Of a stretch of DNA of 64,000 nucleotides, positions 8,587 to 18,069 are shown piece by piece. Under the pieces are notes generated by a model that was not told where the DNA came from, did not search any database, and was given only the letters and a program-made list of their open reading frames with translations. Each line of letters begins with the position of its first letter. Position 1 is the first letter of the stretch. A program made the translations under genes and the position numbers. Origin of the DNA: Cellulomonas dongxiuzhuiae (GTDB lineage Bacteria; Actinomycetota; Actinomycetes; Actinomycetales; Cellulomonadaceae); contig NZ_CP076023.1 in the NCBI RefSeq assembly GCF_018623035.1, positions 806,001 through 870,000 of the forward strand, given 5' to 3'.

Positions 8587-9744
8587 ATGAGCAGCGCGGC
8601 GGGCCCAAAGACCGTCCTCGTACACGAGTGGCTTTCCGAGTTTGGCGGTTCAGAGCGGGTCTTCGATGCTCTCGTTGCGGCAATAGGTGATGCTGACGTC
8701 CTTGCGTTGTGGGACGACGCGTCAGGCGGGCGCTATCCGGGCAGACGCCTGCGCGAGACATGGCTGGCGAGCACACCGCTGCGACGCAATAAGGCCCTGG
8801 CGATGCCGCTGATGCCACTGACCTGGCGGCTGCGGCGAGGCGACTACGACCGCGCCGTCATCAGTTCGCATGCGTTTGCCCACCATGTGCGCTTCATGGG
8901 CGCCAGGCGCCACCTACGAAAATTCGCCTACGTCCACACGCCCGCCCGCTATGTGTGGACTCCTGATCTGGACCGGCGGCACAGCGTTCCGTTTCAATCA
9001 CTACTCGCCCGGCCGTTTCGCGCGCTCGACAAGAGCCGGGCGCAGGAAATCTACTCGATCGCTGCCAACAGCGAGTACATTCGTAGCCGCATACAGCAGT
9101 GCTGGGGTCGCGCATCCCATGTCATCTATCCTCCGGTCGACACGGAACTCATCGGATCGCAGACAGACTGGGCATCACTGCTTGCGCCTCAGGAAGCGGA
9201 GATTCTGAACGGCCTACCGGACCAATTCCTTCTAGGTGCGTCGCGTCTGGTGCCATACAAGCGGCTGGATATGGTCATCCAGACGGGCGAACAATTGAGT
9301 ATGCCGACCGTTATCGCGGGGGGCGGCCCTGAAGCAACCAAACTCGCACTTGCGGGGGAGTCAGCGCGGCAGGAAGTGTTCATGGTGCCGGATCCCTCTG
9401 ACGCGCTGCTGTACTCGCTGTACCAGAGGGCCTCTGTCCTGATGTTCCCGCCGATCGAGGACTTCGGGATTATGCCCGTCGAGGCGCTCGCTGCAGGCAC
9501 GCCCATCGTGGTGAATCCGCGCGGGGGGGCCGCGGAGATTCCCGAGCACGGCGTCTCCGGCGTCGTGAGCGCCGGCGATGATGTCGGGAGCTTCGCAGTC
9601 GCAGTAAAGCTGGCGCTGACGCTCGACCGACAGGCCTGCAGGGATCGGGCGTCGCGCTTCTCCACGTCACGGTTCATCTCAGAGATAGACCAGTGGCTGG
9701 ATATGCCGGCTCCGGACAATGAGTACCGGGCTCGTCGGGCATGA
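8587..9744 (+). CDS. glycosyltransferase family 4
   Basis: A 385-residue retaining GT-B glycosyltransferase. The ATG at 8587 is chosen because it is preceded by an AGGCGG-type site and lies after the kinase stop; longer in-frame starts would overlap the kinase gene. The N-terminal domain opens with VLVHEWLSEFGGSERVFDAL. The C-terminal GT1-fold nucleotide-binding domain includes LLGASRLVPYKRLDMVI and the EX7E-type stretch EDFGIMPVEALAAGTPIV. It should add one sugar from a nucleotide-sugar donor to the lipid-linked repeat unit on the cytoplasmic face. The specificity cannot be read from sequence. Its last four bases overlap the next gene (ATGA). Confidence 0.88.
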   Translation: MSSAAGPKTVLVHEWLSEFGGSERVFDALVAAIGDADVLALWDDASGGRYPGRRLRETWLASTPLRRNKALAMPLMPLTWRLRRGDYDRAVISSHAFAHHVRFMGARRHLRKFAYVHTPARYVWTPDLDRRHSVPFQSLLARPFRALDKSRAQEIYSIAANSEYIRSRIQQCWGRASHVIYPPVDTELIGSQTDWASLLAPQEAEILNGLPDQFLLGASRLVPYKRLDMVIQTGEQLSMPTVIAGGGPEATKLALAGESARQEVFMVPDPSDALLYSLYQRASVLMFPPIEDFGIMPVEALAAGTPIVVNPRGGAAEIPEHGVSGVVSAGDDVGSFAVAVKLALTLDRQACRDRASRFSTSRFISEIDQWLDMPAPDNEYRARRA

Positions 9745-10718
9745 GTGATTCAAGGAGCATCAGCGGGTGTTCCGTCGTGCTCGTCGTGAACTACCGATCA
9801 TCTCACGAGATAGCCCACCTCGTAGATTCAATTGTTGAATGTACGCCACTCGGTCAGCTGGAGAAGCTGTCGCTCTCTGTAGCAGATAACAGTGAGGACC
9901 CCACGGAGTTTCGCCAGCTGGAGAAGATAGCCCTGAGGGCCAAGCTCGGTGGCCTGGCGATGCACCTCACGGATAGCCGGGGCAACCTCGGATACGGAGC
10001 AGGCAACAATCTGGCTTGGAGTGTGATCAAACATCTCACACCCGATGTTGTCATTGTGGTCAACCCCGACGTGCGTGTGCTGAGGTGGGACCTTAGCCGC
10101 GTTCACGACACGCTGCAGCGCGCGCCGGGAAGAATGCTGGGGGCTCCGACGCTGCAGGGCGACCGCTACAGCGGACTGTCAATGCTTGAAATCCGAACCG
10201 CGAAGTCGGTCCCAGTCAAATGCGACCACCTGGCAGGTGTGGCAAATGCGAGCGGGCTGCTGTACCCGGGCGGACACTTCCTGGCGATGAGTTCACGGCT
10301 CTGGGACGCGATGGGCGGTTTCGATGAGAAGTACTTTCTGTACTGTGAGGAAATTGATCTAGTAATGCGAGCGAGCCGCCACAAATTGTTCTCTCGGGTT
10401 GCCTCGAGCGAGGACGTGGCCGTAGCTCACAACGGCGGCGTCACGACCGGCGAGGTTGTGCACGGTAAGCGCGTCCCATCACGGCTCGCAGCGATGGAGG
10501 CATTCCGGAGCCGAGTTCTGCTCTATCGGGCGCATCGGCCGTTGCGTCCATGGTTGCCAGCGCTGGTTCTCACCCGGTCCGCCTACATACTGCTCGACCT
10601 TCCCAATACGGGCGCGGACGTTGCGTGGGCGAGGGTTCGCGGGTTGGTCGCGGGACTCTTGGGGCGGTCACGCCGGAGCCCAGGGATCGTACGGGAACTT
10701 CCGGAGCCATCGTGGTGA
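9741..10718 (+). CDS. glycosyltransferase family 2 (rhamnosyltransferase-like)
   Basis: A 325-residue inverting GT-A enzyme. It starts with VVLVVNYRSSHEIAHLVDSI and carries the nucleotide-binding motif VNPDVRV. Downstream, GGFDEKYFLYCEEIDLVMRA is the acceptor/catalytic-base segment typical of WbbL-like rhamnosyltransferases. The C-terminal 60 residues are amphipathic and hydrophobic, probably a membrane-association segment. It is translationally coupled to the preceding GT4 by an ATGA overlap and to the following polymerase by a GTGA overlap. Rhamnose specificity is a family-level guess; no dTDP-rhamnose genes are in the window. Confidence 0.87.
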   Translation: MSDSRSISGCSVVLVVNYRSSHEIAHLVDSIVECTPLGQLEKLSLSVADNSEDPTEFRQLEKIALRAKLGGLAMHLTDSRGNLGYGAGNNLAWSVIKHLTPDVVIVVNPDVRVLRWDLSRVHDTLQRAPGRMLGAPTLQGDRYSGLSMLEIRTAKSVPVKCDHLAGVANASGLLYPGGHFLAMSSRLWDAMGGFDEKYFLYCEEIDLVMRASRHKLFSRVASSEDVAVAHNGGVTTGEVVHGKRVPSRLAAMEAFRSRVLLYRAHRPLRPWLPALVLTRSAYILLDLPNTGADVAWARVRGLVAGLLGRSRRSPGIVRELPEPSW

Positions 10719-12019
10719 CGACCGCGCTGGCACTCACGGCCGTGGCGATCATGCTCGTATGCGTCGCAGCCTTCGGCCGCCTGAACTTATTCTCATTAGT
10801 TCTGGTCGGGTCGCTTCCCGCTGCGGTGGGCGTTTATCAGATGTCTTCTGAGCGTGGCACCGGAGTGGCTGGGGCGAGTGCCTACATTGGCTGCCTAGTC
10901 GCATTCGCAGCGGGCTGGGCGGTCATGCGGACAATAGCGTGGCGTGCATCTCCGCGGGTTACGGAGCAGCCTGCGTCGGATCGCCCGGGGCTCAACGACA
11001 ACGCAGTTCTAATTACCGTGCTCGTGACAGCCGCGCTTGCTCTGTACCATCTAGCACGGGCCGGTATTCCGCTGTTCGCATCAGACATCGAGGTCTCGCG
11101 CTTCGACTTTACGTCATCTGGCTTGTTCGGCATACCCGGGCGCATGTTCCTTTTTGGCACCTCCGTAGCGTGGGCGTTTGCCACCGCCAGCGCACAGCAT
11201 CGCGGCGCCGTATGGATCCGAGACAGGACGTGGTGGGTGGCGACGCTGTCCCTCGCCCTGACGTCGCTCCTGGGGGGGTACAAGAGCGGCGCAGTTGCGT
11301 TCGTGACTACCTTGATAGTGATGGGCAGCATCGTCGCTGGTCGGGAAATCCGCATATCGACAGCAATACGGAAGTTCTGGTGGATGGCGGGCGCAACCCT
11401 CCTCTACGCGTTCGCTGTCGCACAGAGGTACGTCACCTACCAGGTGCAGGCCGGCGGCTTCCTATCTCAGCTAGCGAGCCGACTTTCTGTTGTCGGTGCA
11501 GAGCCCAAGTGGTACGCCGTAGAGCGTCAGTTCGAAGTTCCAGCGAACGGCTTCTGGAATGATCTGACCTACTATCTGATTCGGTACACCGGAGGCGACA
11601 CGTCCGGCAGGTACTCGATCGAGAGAGCGGTGTCGGCCGCGATGATTGGTGCCGACCCGGCGAGCGACGCTTGGACGACCCCGGTGACCGTCGGCGCCTT
11701 CCCCGAGTTGATTCTGGTGCTCGGCGTTCCCCTGGCGGTGGTAAGCGCGGCATTGGTTGGCGTCGGCGCGGCAAGTCTCTATGTGCGTGCCCCGCAGGGT
11801 CCGGCCCGGAATGTTGTGATGGCGGTCGTCGGCCTCGGTCTATCGACGTGGGTCTCCCGCGGCGGCCTGGTCTACTATATTGCTAATTACGCTGCTGTAA
11901 CGGTCATACTCTTTGGAGTTTATATTGCGGCTGCGGCGTTGGGCAGCCGAATAGATGTGCGATCCCCAGAACGGCCAGGTCGGGCGTTCCGGACGGAACC
12001 AATGACGGGGTTGAAATGA
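10715..12019 (+). CDS. O-antigen/exopolysaccharide repeat-unit polymerase (Wzy-like)
   Basis: A 434-residue integral membrane protein. The GTG at 10715 overlaps the previous stop as GTGA, with a CGGAG site upstream; longer in-frame starts lie inside the preceding gene. About ten or more hydrophobic helices are visible. A long extracytoplasmic loop in the second half contains the YLIRYTGGDTSGRYSIERA stretch. The motif AGIPLFASDIEVSRFDF after the third or fourth helix matches oligosaccharide-repeat-unit polymerases. Wzy proteins are poorly conserved, so the call rests on topology and on sitting between glycosyltransferases and a flippase. It should join undecaprenyl-linked repeat units at the outer membrane face. 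Confidence 0.8.
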   Translation: MTTALALTAVAIMLVCVAAFGRLNLFSLVLVGSLPAAVGVYQMSSERGTGVAGASAYIGCLVAFAAGWAVMRTIAWRASPRVTEQPASDRPGLNDNAVLITVLVTAALALYHLARAGIPLFASDIEVSRFDFTSSGLFGIPGRMFLFGTSVAWAFATASAQHRGAVWIRDRTWWVATLSLALTSLLGGYKSGAVAFVTTLIVMGSIVAGREIRISTAIRKFWWMAGATLLYAFAVAQRYVTYQVQAGGFLSQLASRLSVVGAEPKWYAVERQFEVPANGFWNDLTYYLIRYTGGDTSGRYSIERAVSAAMIGADPASDAWTTPVTVGAFPELILVLGVPLAVVSAALVGVGAASLYVRAPQGPARNVVMAVVGLGLSTWVSRGGLVYYIANYAAVTVILFGVYIAAAALGSRIDVRSPERPGRAFRTEPMTGLK

Positions 12020-13092
12020 CGCAGATCACGGCGCTCTCGAGCGCCGAGGACCCTTGGGGTGCGGAGCAGAGTCTGGCGCTGATTCTCGGTGAGTTGGCGG
12101 CCGGAGGCATGCACTGCACCATTATCGTCTCCAGTGATGCCGCCGAAGAATTCTTCGGCCGAACCGCGGGTGTGTCAGTTGTGAGGGTGAGCTACCGCGA
12201 CAATGCGCGGGTCGCGCGTTGGGTGGCTTTCCTCCGAGCAATGCGTCGCACGGGCCGCGCAGATGCGATCATCGTTGCAAGCGTCGACCTCTACATCCTT
12301 GGCTGGGTGTGCCGGCTTACCAGCGGTGGCTCCGCCAACGTGATCGCGGACCTGCACGACACGTTTGATCGTGGCATCGACCGTTGGAAGGTCCGCGCCC
12401 TACTCTTGGGGTTCAGTAGGGTTATCGCGATCAGCCGGTATGTGGCTACGGAGTTACGGCTGTTGGATCACTGCAGGATTGTCGGAAGACCGACAGACAA
12501 AACAGCATGGTCAGGCAGTGAGCCCGGAGTTGGTGGACAAGCGCTGCGCGTGGGCGTTGTGGGGCGGCTTGTGCCTGAGAAGCGCCTTGAGGTGGTCATC
12601 GAGGCATTTGATCGCCTGCCACAGGCCGAGTTGCACGTCTACGGTGCGGCGTTTGGGCGTGACGAGGGATACGCGGCGCGTATCGTGCAAGAGATACAGG
12701 GCGCCGGGAAGGGTCATTTCTACCATGGCCGGCAGGAGGCAGCCGTCATCTACTCGTCGATCGACGTCCTCGTTGTAGCGAACGAAACGGAGGCAAGCGG
12801 CCGGACGGTGGTCGAGGCGATGTCGCGAGGCGTGCCAGTAGTTGTCCCAGATGTGGGCGGTGCTTCCGAGTACATCGTGGCGTGCCCGGGCGGCGGTATT
12901 ACATGGAGTACTCGGCGAGGTCCTGCTGCGTTACGCGAGTGTATAGAGATCTTGGCCGGCGACCCCGACCGCCTCCGCAGCATGGGCGTGGCGGCTCGGG
13001 CTTGGGCCAATGCGGAGCGTTCACCCACTGTGGTGGCGCGGATGTACGCGGCCGCGATCGGTGTGGGCGGAGACTTGGGAGAGGCCGGTTGA
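12016..13092 (+). CDS. glycosyltransferase family 4
   Basis: A 358-residue GT-B enzyme, ATGA-coupled to the polymerase gene. The N-terminal domain begins ITALSSAEDPWGAEQSLALI, a donor/acceptor glycine loop with a short acidic insertion. The C-terminal domain has VGVVGRLVPEKRLEVVIEAF and the retaining-transferase signature ETEASGRTVVEAMSRGVPVV, with the EX7E spacing (Glu to Glu eight residues later). It probably adds an internal sugar of the repeat unit. Codon usage is as in the neighbouring low-GC genes. The stop overlaps the flippase start by one base. Confidence 0.87.
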   Translation: MTQITALSSAEDPWGAEQSLALILGELAAGGMHCTIIVSSDAAEEFFGRTAGVSVVRVSYRDNARVARWVAFLRAMRRTGRADAIIVASVDLYILGWVCRLTSGGSANVIADLHDTFDRGIDRWKVRALLLGFSRVIAISRYVATELRLLDHCRIVGRPTDKTAWSGSEPGVGGQALRVGVVGRLVPEKRLEVVIEAFDRLPQAELHVYGAAFGRDEGYAARIVQEIQGAGKGHFYHGRQEAAVIYSSIDVLVVANETEASGRTVVEAMSRGVPVVVPDVGGASEYIVACPGGGITWSTRRGPAALRECIEILAGDPDRLRSMGVAARAWANAERSPTVVARMYAAAIGVGGDLGEAG

Positions 13093-14357
13093 TGCAGGGG
13101 AGAGCGCCTCACGGGCAAGGGGTTGCGCGGGTGTTACGAGTCGGCTGGCTCACCAGCGGGTACGGTGCCTCGGCCCTCGTCACTGCAGTAGGGAGCCTCG
13201 CGGTCGTTCCGCTTCTTACGCAAGCAATCGGCCCTGCTTCGTGGGCGGAGCTGGTCGTCGGGCAGGCTGTCGGCGCGATGTGCGCCGTGGTCAGCACCTG
13301 GGGATGGGGAATGGTTGGACCCGCTGCCGTAGCTGGCGCACCGCATGGTGAGAGGCGCGCAGTCTTCCGGACGTCTATGCTCGCGCGGGCGTTCCTTCTG
13401 CCCGCGGCGGTGGGCGTGGGCGTTCTTGCCGTGGCGTTGATGCCCTTCAGTGACCCTGTCGCCGTGGGCATTGTTTGCCTGGCAGTTGCGCTCCAAGGCC
13501 TCACGTCTCCCTGGTATTTTGTCGGAGCGGTCGCACCAGGTCGCCTGCTGGTGCTTGACACGATCCCTCGCACAGGCTTTGCGTTCGCGGGCGCGGTCGT
13601 CTCAGCGCTGACAGGCAACGCGGTTCCCTACGCGCTTTCTGTGCTGGCCGGGGTCGGTTTGACAATCGTCCTCACATGTCTATATGTGTGGCGTACGACG
13701 CAACGCCTTCCTATGCGATCGCTGAGCGATGAAGCGTCAGCCGCCCTCAGTTCCATCGTGGGTCAGCGGCATGCCGTAGCAACGGCGGCTGTCGCCGCGT
13801 TGTACCTCATAATGCCGCTGGCACTGATGCCGTGGATCGCACCTGCGGTGGTTACTCAGTTTGCATTGGGTGATCGACTGTTGAAGTGGTCGATTACTGC
13901 AGCGGCACCGTTCACGCAGTTCCTCCTGGGGTGGGTGCCGCGTAGGTCCGCAGCTCCGTCGCGACGCGGGATCGTGGGCATTGCAGGTGCGGGCGCCCTG
14001 GGCTTCACTGGGGCGATAGGTTTGGTTCTGCTCGGCCCATCGATCGCACGCACCTTGACCCATGGGACCGTTGATCTGTCGCGAGAAGCATGCTTCGCTG
14101 TGGGTGTCTGCGTCCTGATGACGTCCATCACGCGGGTGAGCGGCCCGGCGGTTCTGATTCCTGGAGGACGCGTCAAGTTGGTCTTCACAAGCGCAGTCTT
14201 GGGGGCCGTCACCTGCGCAGTAGCCATTGTGCCCCTGACGCTCGCCCACGGATATACCGGTGGCCTCTGGGCAATAGCTCTCGCCGAGACGGCGGTCTGC
14301 GTTCTCCAACTGGGCGGCCTCTCGCATGGCAGGCGCGGCGGGATCGCGGGAGCATGA
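13092..14357 (+). CDS. polysaccharide repeat-unit flippase (Wzx-like, MOP superfamily)
   Basis: A 421-residue membrane protein with about 12 predicted helices and short loops. It begins VLRVGWLTSGYGASALVTAVGSLAVVPLLTQAIGPASWAE, the usual N-terminal two-helix pattern of MOP-type flippases. The ATG at 13092 overlaps the previous stop codon (TGATG); an upstream in-frame extension lies in the preceding glycosyltransferase and is not used. It should translocate undecaprenyl-pyrophosphate-linked repeat units to the outer face for the polymerase at 10715. Confidence 0.87.
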   Translation: MQGRAPHGQGVARVLRVGWLTSGYGASALVTAVGSLAVVPLLTQAIGPASWAELVVGQAVGAMCAVVSTWGWGMVGPAAVAGAPHGERRAVFRTSMLARAFLLPAAVGVGVLAVALMPFSDPVAVGIVCLAVALQGLTSPWYFVGAVAPGRLLVLDTIPRTGFAFAGAVVSALTGNAVPYALSVLAGVGLTIVLTCLYVWRTTQRLPMRSLSDEASAALSSIVGQRHAVATAAVAALYLIMPLALMPWIAPAVVTQFALGDRLLKWSITAAAPFTQFLLGWVPRRSAAPSRRGIVGIAGAGALGFTGAIGLVLLGPSIARTLTHGTVDLSREACFAVGVCVLMTSITRVSGPAVLIPGGRVKLVFTSAVLGAVTCAVAIVPLTLAHGYTGGLWAIALAETAVCVLQLGGLSHGRRGGIAGA

Positions 14358-15430
14358 TGACCCAGAAGCGCCCATTCGTCGCCGCCGTGGTGACGTACGG
14401 CGCGCGTACGGAGATGGCACTTCGCCTCCTGGAGCGGTTGTGTGCTGAAGATGTCGGCGGCCTGATTCTCGTCCTGAACGGGAGTGCACTTGCGGCGGAC
14501 GACGCGCGACGCGTCGTGGATCAGCGACTAGCAGTGCACACCGAAGTGGTCGATCTTGGGGCCAACGGAGGATCTGCGCGCGGCTTCGCAGGAGCAATCG
14601 CGACAGCGCGGGCGAAGTTTGCCGGAGTAGACCTGCTGCTGCTCGACGACGATGCTGTGATCGAGAACGGGATGATGGGCGAGTACCGTCGGCACGCACA
14701 CGACTTGGGCGTCATGACCGGCGGCCTCTTCGCGTTTGCTCCCTTTAATCCCTCAAACGAGCCCCAGGCGAAGGTCGTCTCCGATGGAGTACCCGCGCCG
14801 AGAGCGTTCGCGGTGGTACGTCCGGGCTGGTTCGAGGGATTTGACATTCGCGACCGCATCAAATGGGCACAGCGGGAATCGTCAAGGACCAACATGGCCG
14901 CCGGTCTCGACGGGAGGGGGCTCGAAGCGCGTTGGCTTTCGATACCCGTGGCGCCTTACGGCGGTCTCTATCTCTCTGCGCACGCCGTGGCAACCGGAGT
15001 CTCGCCAAACCCCGACCTCGTCCTATACTTCGATGACTATGACTTCACCTTACGTCTTCGCGAGGCCGGCGTCGGCCTCTACCTGCAGGCAGCTCTGAGG
15101 ATGACGACCCTCGAGGACGGGCGGAAGGCGGCAGGGCCCTCGTCTTTCACTGGTCGCGCGGTCTCGACACCCCGGCGTGAAGAGTGGCGGGTATTGTATA
15201 GGGTTAGGAACACGGCCTATGTCCAGCGACGGATAGCAGGTTCGGCGGGTGTCCGTGCTCGATTCGCAGTGAACCTCCTGATTCGCTCGGCCGCCTACCT
15301 GGCATATGGTTTTGCTTTGGGCCGGCCCGCTGCCGGGATCCGCGCTGTGGCCGCTATCTCGGCGGGCCTGCGCGGCCGTTTGGGGCCCTCGTACTCGCTC
15401 CCGGGCCTGGCGTACGACTTGGAGGATTGA
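14354..15430 (+). CDS. glycosyltransferase family 2 (GlfT-like)
   Basis: A 358-residue GT-A enzyme, ATGA-coupled to the flippase. The N-terminal nucleotide-binding region reads AAVVTYGARTEMALRLLERL, followed by DLGANGGSARGFAGAI and the metal-binding acidic cluster LLLLDDDAVIENG. The later YFDDYDFTLRLREAG carries the probable catalytic base. This pattern resembles galactofuranosyl- and rhamnosyltransferases of actinobacteria, but the sugar cannot be assigned. The C-terminal region has two hydrophobic stretches. Confidence 0.86.
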   Translation: MMTQKRPFVAAVVTYGARTEMALRLLERLCAEDVGGLILVLNGSALAADDARRVVDQRLAVHTEVVDLGANGGSARGFAGAIATARAKFAGVDLLLLDDDAVIENGMMGEYRRHAHDLGVMTGGLFAFAPFNPSNEPQAKVVSDGVPAPRAFAVVRPGWFEGFDIRDRIKWAQRESSRTNMAAGLDGRGLEARWLSIPVAPYGGLYLSAHAVATGVSPNPDLVLYFDDYDFTLRLREAGVGLYLQAALRMTTLEDGRKAAGPSSFTGRAVSTPRREEWRVLYRVRNTAYVQRRIAGSAGVRARFAVNLLIRSAAYLAYGFALGRPAAGIRAVAAISAGLRGRLGPSYSLPGLAYDLED

Positions 15431-15434
15431 GTCG

Positions 15435-16676
15435 ATGTCGAGCGAGCGGGAATCTTCGAAGCGGATGCGAGTAGTGTCCGTCACCCAATTTGCCGGGTAC
15501 GCGGGCGTGCCACACGCTGGCGGTGAGTTCGTATATCGGCACTATCGTGTTATGCAGGAGTTCGCAGACATCCGTGCGTTTGCATCGGCGGGAGAGGTTG
15601 CACTGGCGTCGGCTGGCACGGGCGAGATGAGCAGGGTTTATCAATCGCTCTGGCGGCGGCCCCAGCGACGATTCGGTCGGGTACTGGACTCGACATGGAA
15701 GGCCCTGAGAGGCGTCAGCCTCGGCCTGTTTGCGGAACTCGCGGCGAACCGTTCACGCGTTTTTGCTCTCGCATGCTCAGACGCGGACATTGTAGAACTC
15801 CAATGGACAGAGGCCGGTGCCCTCTGCAGGTCTCGCCGCTGGCGTGGCACGGGGAAGCCGACAGTTATCTTTGTGCACGACGTCCTGTTCCAAAGGTGGT
15901 CCCGTAGGGCGAGCGCGGCCGGTTCCCTTCTTGGCATGGCCTACTATAGGGTGCGGGAATTACAGGCGCGGCGGGCCGAGCGGGACATCTATGCCGATGC
16001 GCGCGCCATTATAGTATTCTCTGCAAAAGACCAGGCGCTGATCGAGGGGATTGCGCCGTCGGCGACTGTGCATGTTCTTCCTCCGCCCCTGGGTGCCGTC
16101 GGGGGGCGACATTCCCACACTCTCAGAGTCAACGCCTCGGGGCGCAAGACGGTGCTCTTCACAGGTGCTATGAGTCGTCCCGAGAACGACCAAGGAGTGC
16201 GCTGGTTCTTGGCGAACGTTTGGCCCGGTGTCAAGCAGCGTGTCCCCCTTGTCGAGTTTTGCATTGTTGGCGCAAATCCATCCGAGAAGCTTCTTGCGTC
16301 CGCAGCGGGGGATCCGTCGATCCGAGTCGTCGGGTTTGTCGAGTCGCTCGAGGAATCCTACGCCAGCGCGGACGTATTCGTGGTTCCCCTTCTGTCCGGC
16401 GCGGGTGTCAAGTTCAAGACAGTCGATGCGATGTTGCGCGGCATCCCGCTTGTGGCCACAACGATTGGCGCCGAAGGAGTCGGTGACAATGATTTGTACG
16501 TGGGCGTCACGGACTCTGCTGAGAGTTTTGAGGATGCTGTTGTAGAGGCGCTTTTGTCGTCGGCGTCTCGTGATGTCGCGGCACGGGCGAAGGAGTGGGC
16601 CCGGCGTGAGTACGATCCATCGAGGTACGCACAGCGGCTGCGCGAGATCTACACCACTCTCCTGTCTTCTCGATAA
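15435..16676 (+). CDS. glycosyltransferase family 4
   Basis: A 413-residue GT-B enzyme; the ATG at 15435 lies four bases after the previous stop. The N-terminal domain begins MRVVSVTQFAGYAGVPHAGGEFVYRHY and contains DIVELQWTEAG and VIFVHDVLFQRWSRR. The C-terminal domain has VLFTGAMSRPENDQGVRWFL and ASADVFVVPLLSGAGVKFKT. In this last motif Gly replaces the usual Glu-rich stretch, as in GT4 enzymes with the GTGIRLKI-type donor loop. It is the last gene of the forward polysaccharide operon and faces the convergent acyltransferase. Confidence 0.86.
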   Translation: MSSERESSKRMRVVSVTQFAGYAGVPHAGGEFVYRHYRVMQEFADIRAFASAGEVALASAGTGEMSRVYQSLWRRPQRRFGRVLDSTWKALRGVSLGLFAELAANRSRVFALACSDADIVELQWTEAGALCRSRRWRGTGKPTVIFVHDVLFQRWSRRASAAGSLLGMAYYRVRELQARRAERDIYADARAIIVFSAKDQALIEGIAPSATVHVLPPPLGAVGGRHSHTLRVNASGRKTVLFTGAMSRPENDQGVRWFLANVWPGVKQRVPLVEFCIVGANPSEKLLASAAGDPSIRVVGFVESLEESYASADVFVVPLLSGAGVKFKTVDAMLRGIPLVATTIGAEGVGDNDLYVGVTDSAESFEDAVVEALLSSASRDVAARAKEWARREYDPSRYAQRLREIYTTLLSSR

Positions 16677-16806
16677 CTGTGCCGCGCGTGCAGCCCAGGC
16701 GATTCAGCGTGTTCCTGACGGAGGTAATAACGGTTGGCATCGTTATGGCGGAGCTGATGCGCGACCGGCGCGTCACCCGCTGCTCGAGTTTTACCCTAGG
16801 CCGGCA

Positions 16807-17904
16807 CTACCGGCGTGCGTTGACACGACGGGAGCCGCGTAGCCGGCGTTCCATCGGCCGCTCCACCACCAGGTGTAGGACGGCCGCGACGCCGATACTC
16901 ACTAGAGCGGCGCCAAAGATGGGCGCGACGAGCGAGAGACCTGACCACGTCTCTCGGTCGCGGCTCAGCCGTTCAACGACGCTCACGACGACGCCGATCA
17001 CCGTCAAGTGGGTCAGGTAGAAGGCGTAGGACCACTCGCCGAGCGTCACGAGCCGCGGGTGCGCGAGTGCGCTGGCGGTGCCGCACATGTCGCGTTGAGC
17101 CGCGGCACACACGATGATGAGGAAGGGAACAAAAGTGACGGCGGCGGACATGAATGCGACAGGAGCAAACGCTGCCGCAACTATGCTGAGTGCACCGAGA
17201 AACACGGCGGGGCCGAGCGGGATTCGCGGCAGGCGGTCGTGCTGAACGATGCGCGCGAGCGCCATGCCCGCGATGAATTCGACCAGTCGGGTCAGCGGCA
17301 GGACTGAAGAAGCCCAGTTTCCCGTCGAGCCGCGCTCAACAGGGTGCGCGAGCGCGGCGACGGTCGCCACAGCTATTGCCGTCCCGGCAAGGCATATCCA
17401 CAGCGATGATCTTGGCATCCGCCGGATCACGCGGATCAACAGTGGAAAGAGTGCATAGAAGAATGCTTCTACGCTGAGGGTCCAGAAGACTGCACTTGTG
17501 GCAAAATATGCCGATTCGTCGGGCACCCACGACTGAAGTAGTGTCAGTGCGAAGAGGTCGCGAACAGATGCGCCGTCGCCACTGATGAGGTTAATGGTCA
17601 TGACGCCCACCCATGCCGCGGCGTATGCGGGGTAGACGCGCGCGAAGCGGCGTCGCCAGAACAGGGGAGCAGTGTCGTCGTCGCGAGCTGTCCACGTGAG
17701 GATAAAGCCGCTGAGGATGAAAAAGAACGACACGCCAGCTGCGCCGGGCCGTAGGAAATTGAGCGACTCGTTGGTCATGACGCCAAGCGCCGAGACATGG
17801 TGGCCGAAAACAAGCAGTGCGGCGATAAATCTAAGCCCGGTCAGGGAGTCGAGGCGGGGTGCTGCGGTGAGCGGCGTCGGATGCACATGACAAGTGTGCC
17901 TCAT
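16807..17904 (-). CDS. acyltransferase family 3 (OafA/YrhL-like) membrane O-acyltransferase
   Basis: About 365 residues with ten or so membrane helices. The family-typical opening is RLDSLTGLRFIAALLVFGHHVSALG, with a conserved His in the first helix, followed by RPGAAGVSFFFILSGFILTW and a WRRRFARVYPAYAAAW loop. It probably O-acetylates a sugar of the exopolysaccharide. The start is uncertain: ATG at 17904 is used, an in-frame start at 17979 is possible, and GTG at 17889 is another. The gene is convergent with the glycosyltransferase operon. Confidence 0.85.
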   Translation of the reverse strand: MRHTCHVHPTPLTAAPRLDSLTGLRFIAALLVFGHHVSALGVMTNESLNFLRPGAAGVSFFFILSGFILTWTARDDDTAPLFWRRRFARVYPAYAAAWVGVMTINLISGDGASVRDLFALTLLQSWVPDESAYFATSAVFWTLSVEAFFYALFPLLIRVIRRMPRSSLWICLAGTAIAVATVAALAHPVERGSTGNWASSVLPLTRLVEFIAGMALARIVQHDRLPRIPLGPAVFLGALSIVAAAFAPVAFMSAAVTFVPFLIIVCAAAQRDMCGTASALAHPRLVTLGEWSYAFYLTHLTVIGVVVSVVERLSRDRETWSGLSLVAPIFGAALVSIGVAAVLHLVVERPMERRLRGSRRVNARR

Positions 17905-18069
17905 CAGGCGGTCACGATTCCGCGTCGTTGCTCCCGGTCGGCGGGTGCCGCACGTTGTGCGATTGGTGCGAGGCGGCACGCATTCTCAGCCTCGCGGTGC
18001 CGGCCTCTGATGCGTCTCATGCTCGCTGAGGCGAGGGCCAGGTTGTGTCGCGGGCGTGGTGCACCGCCA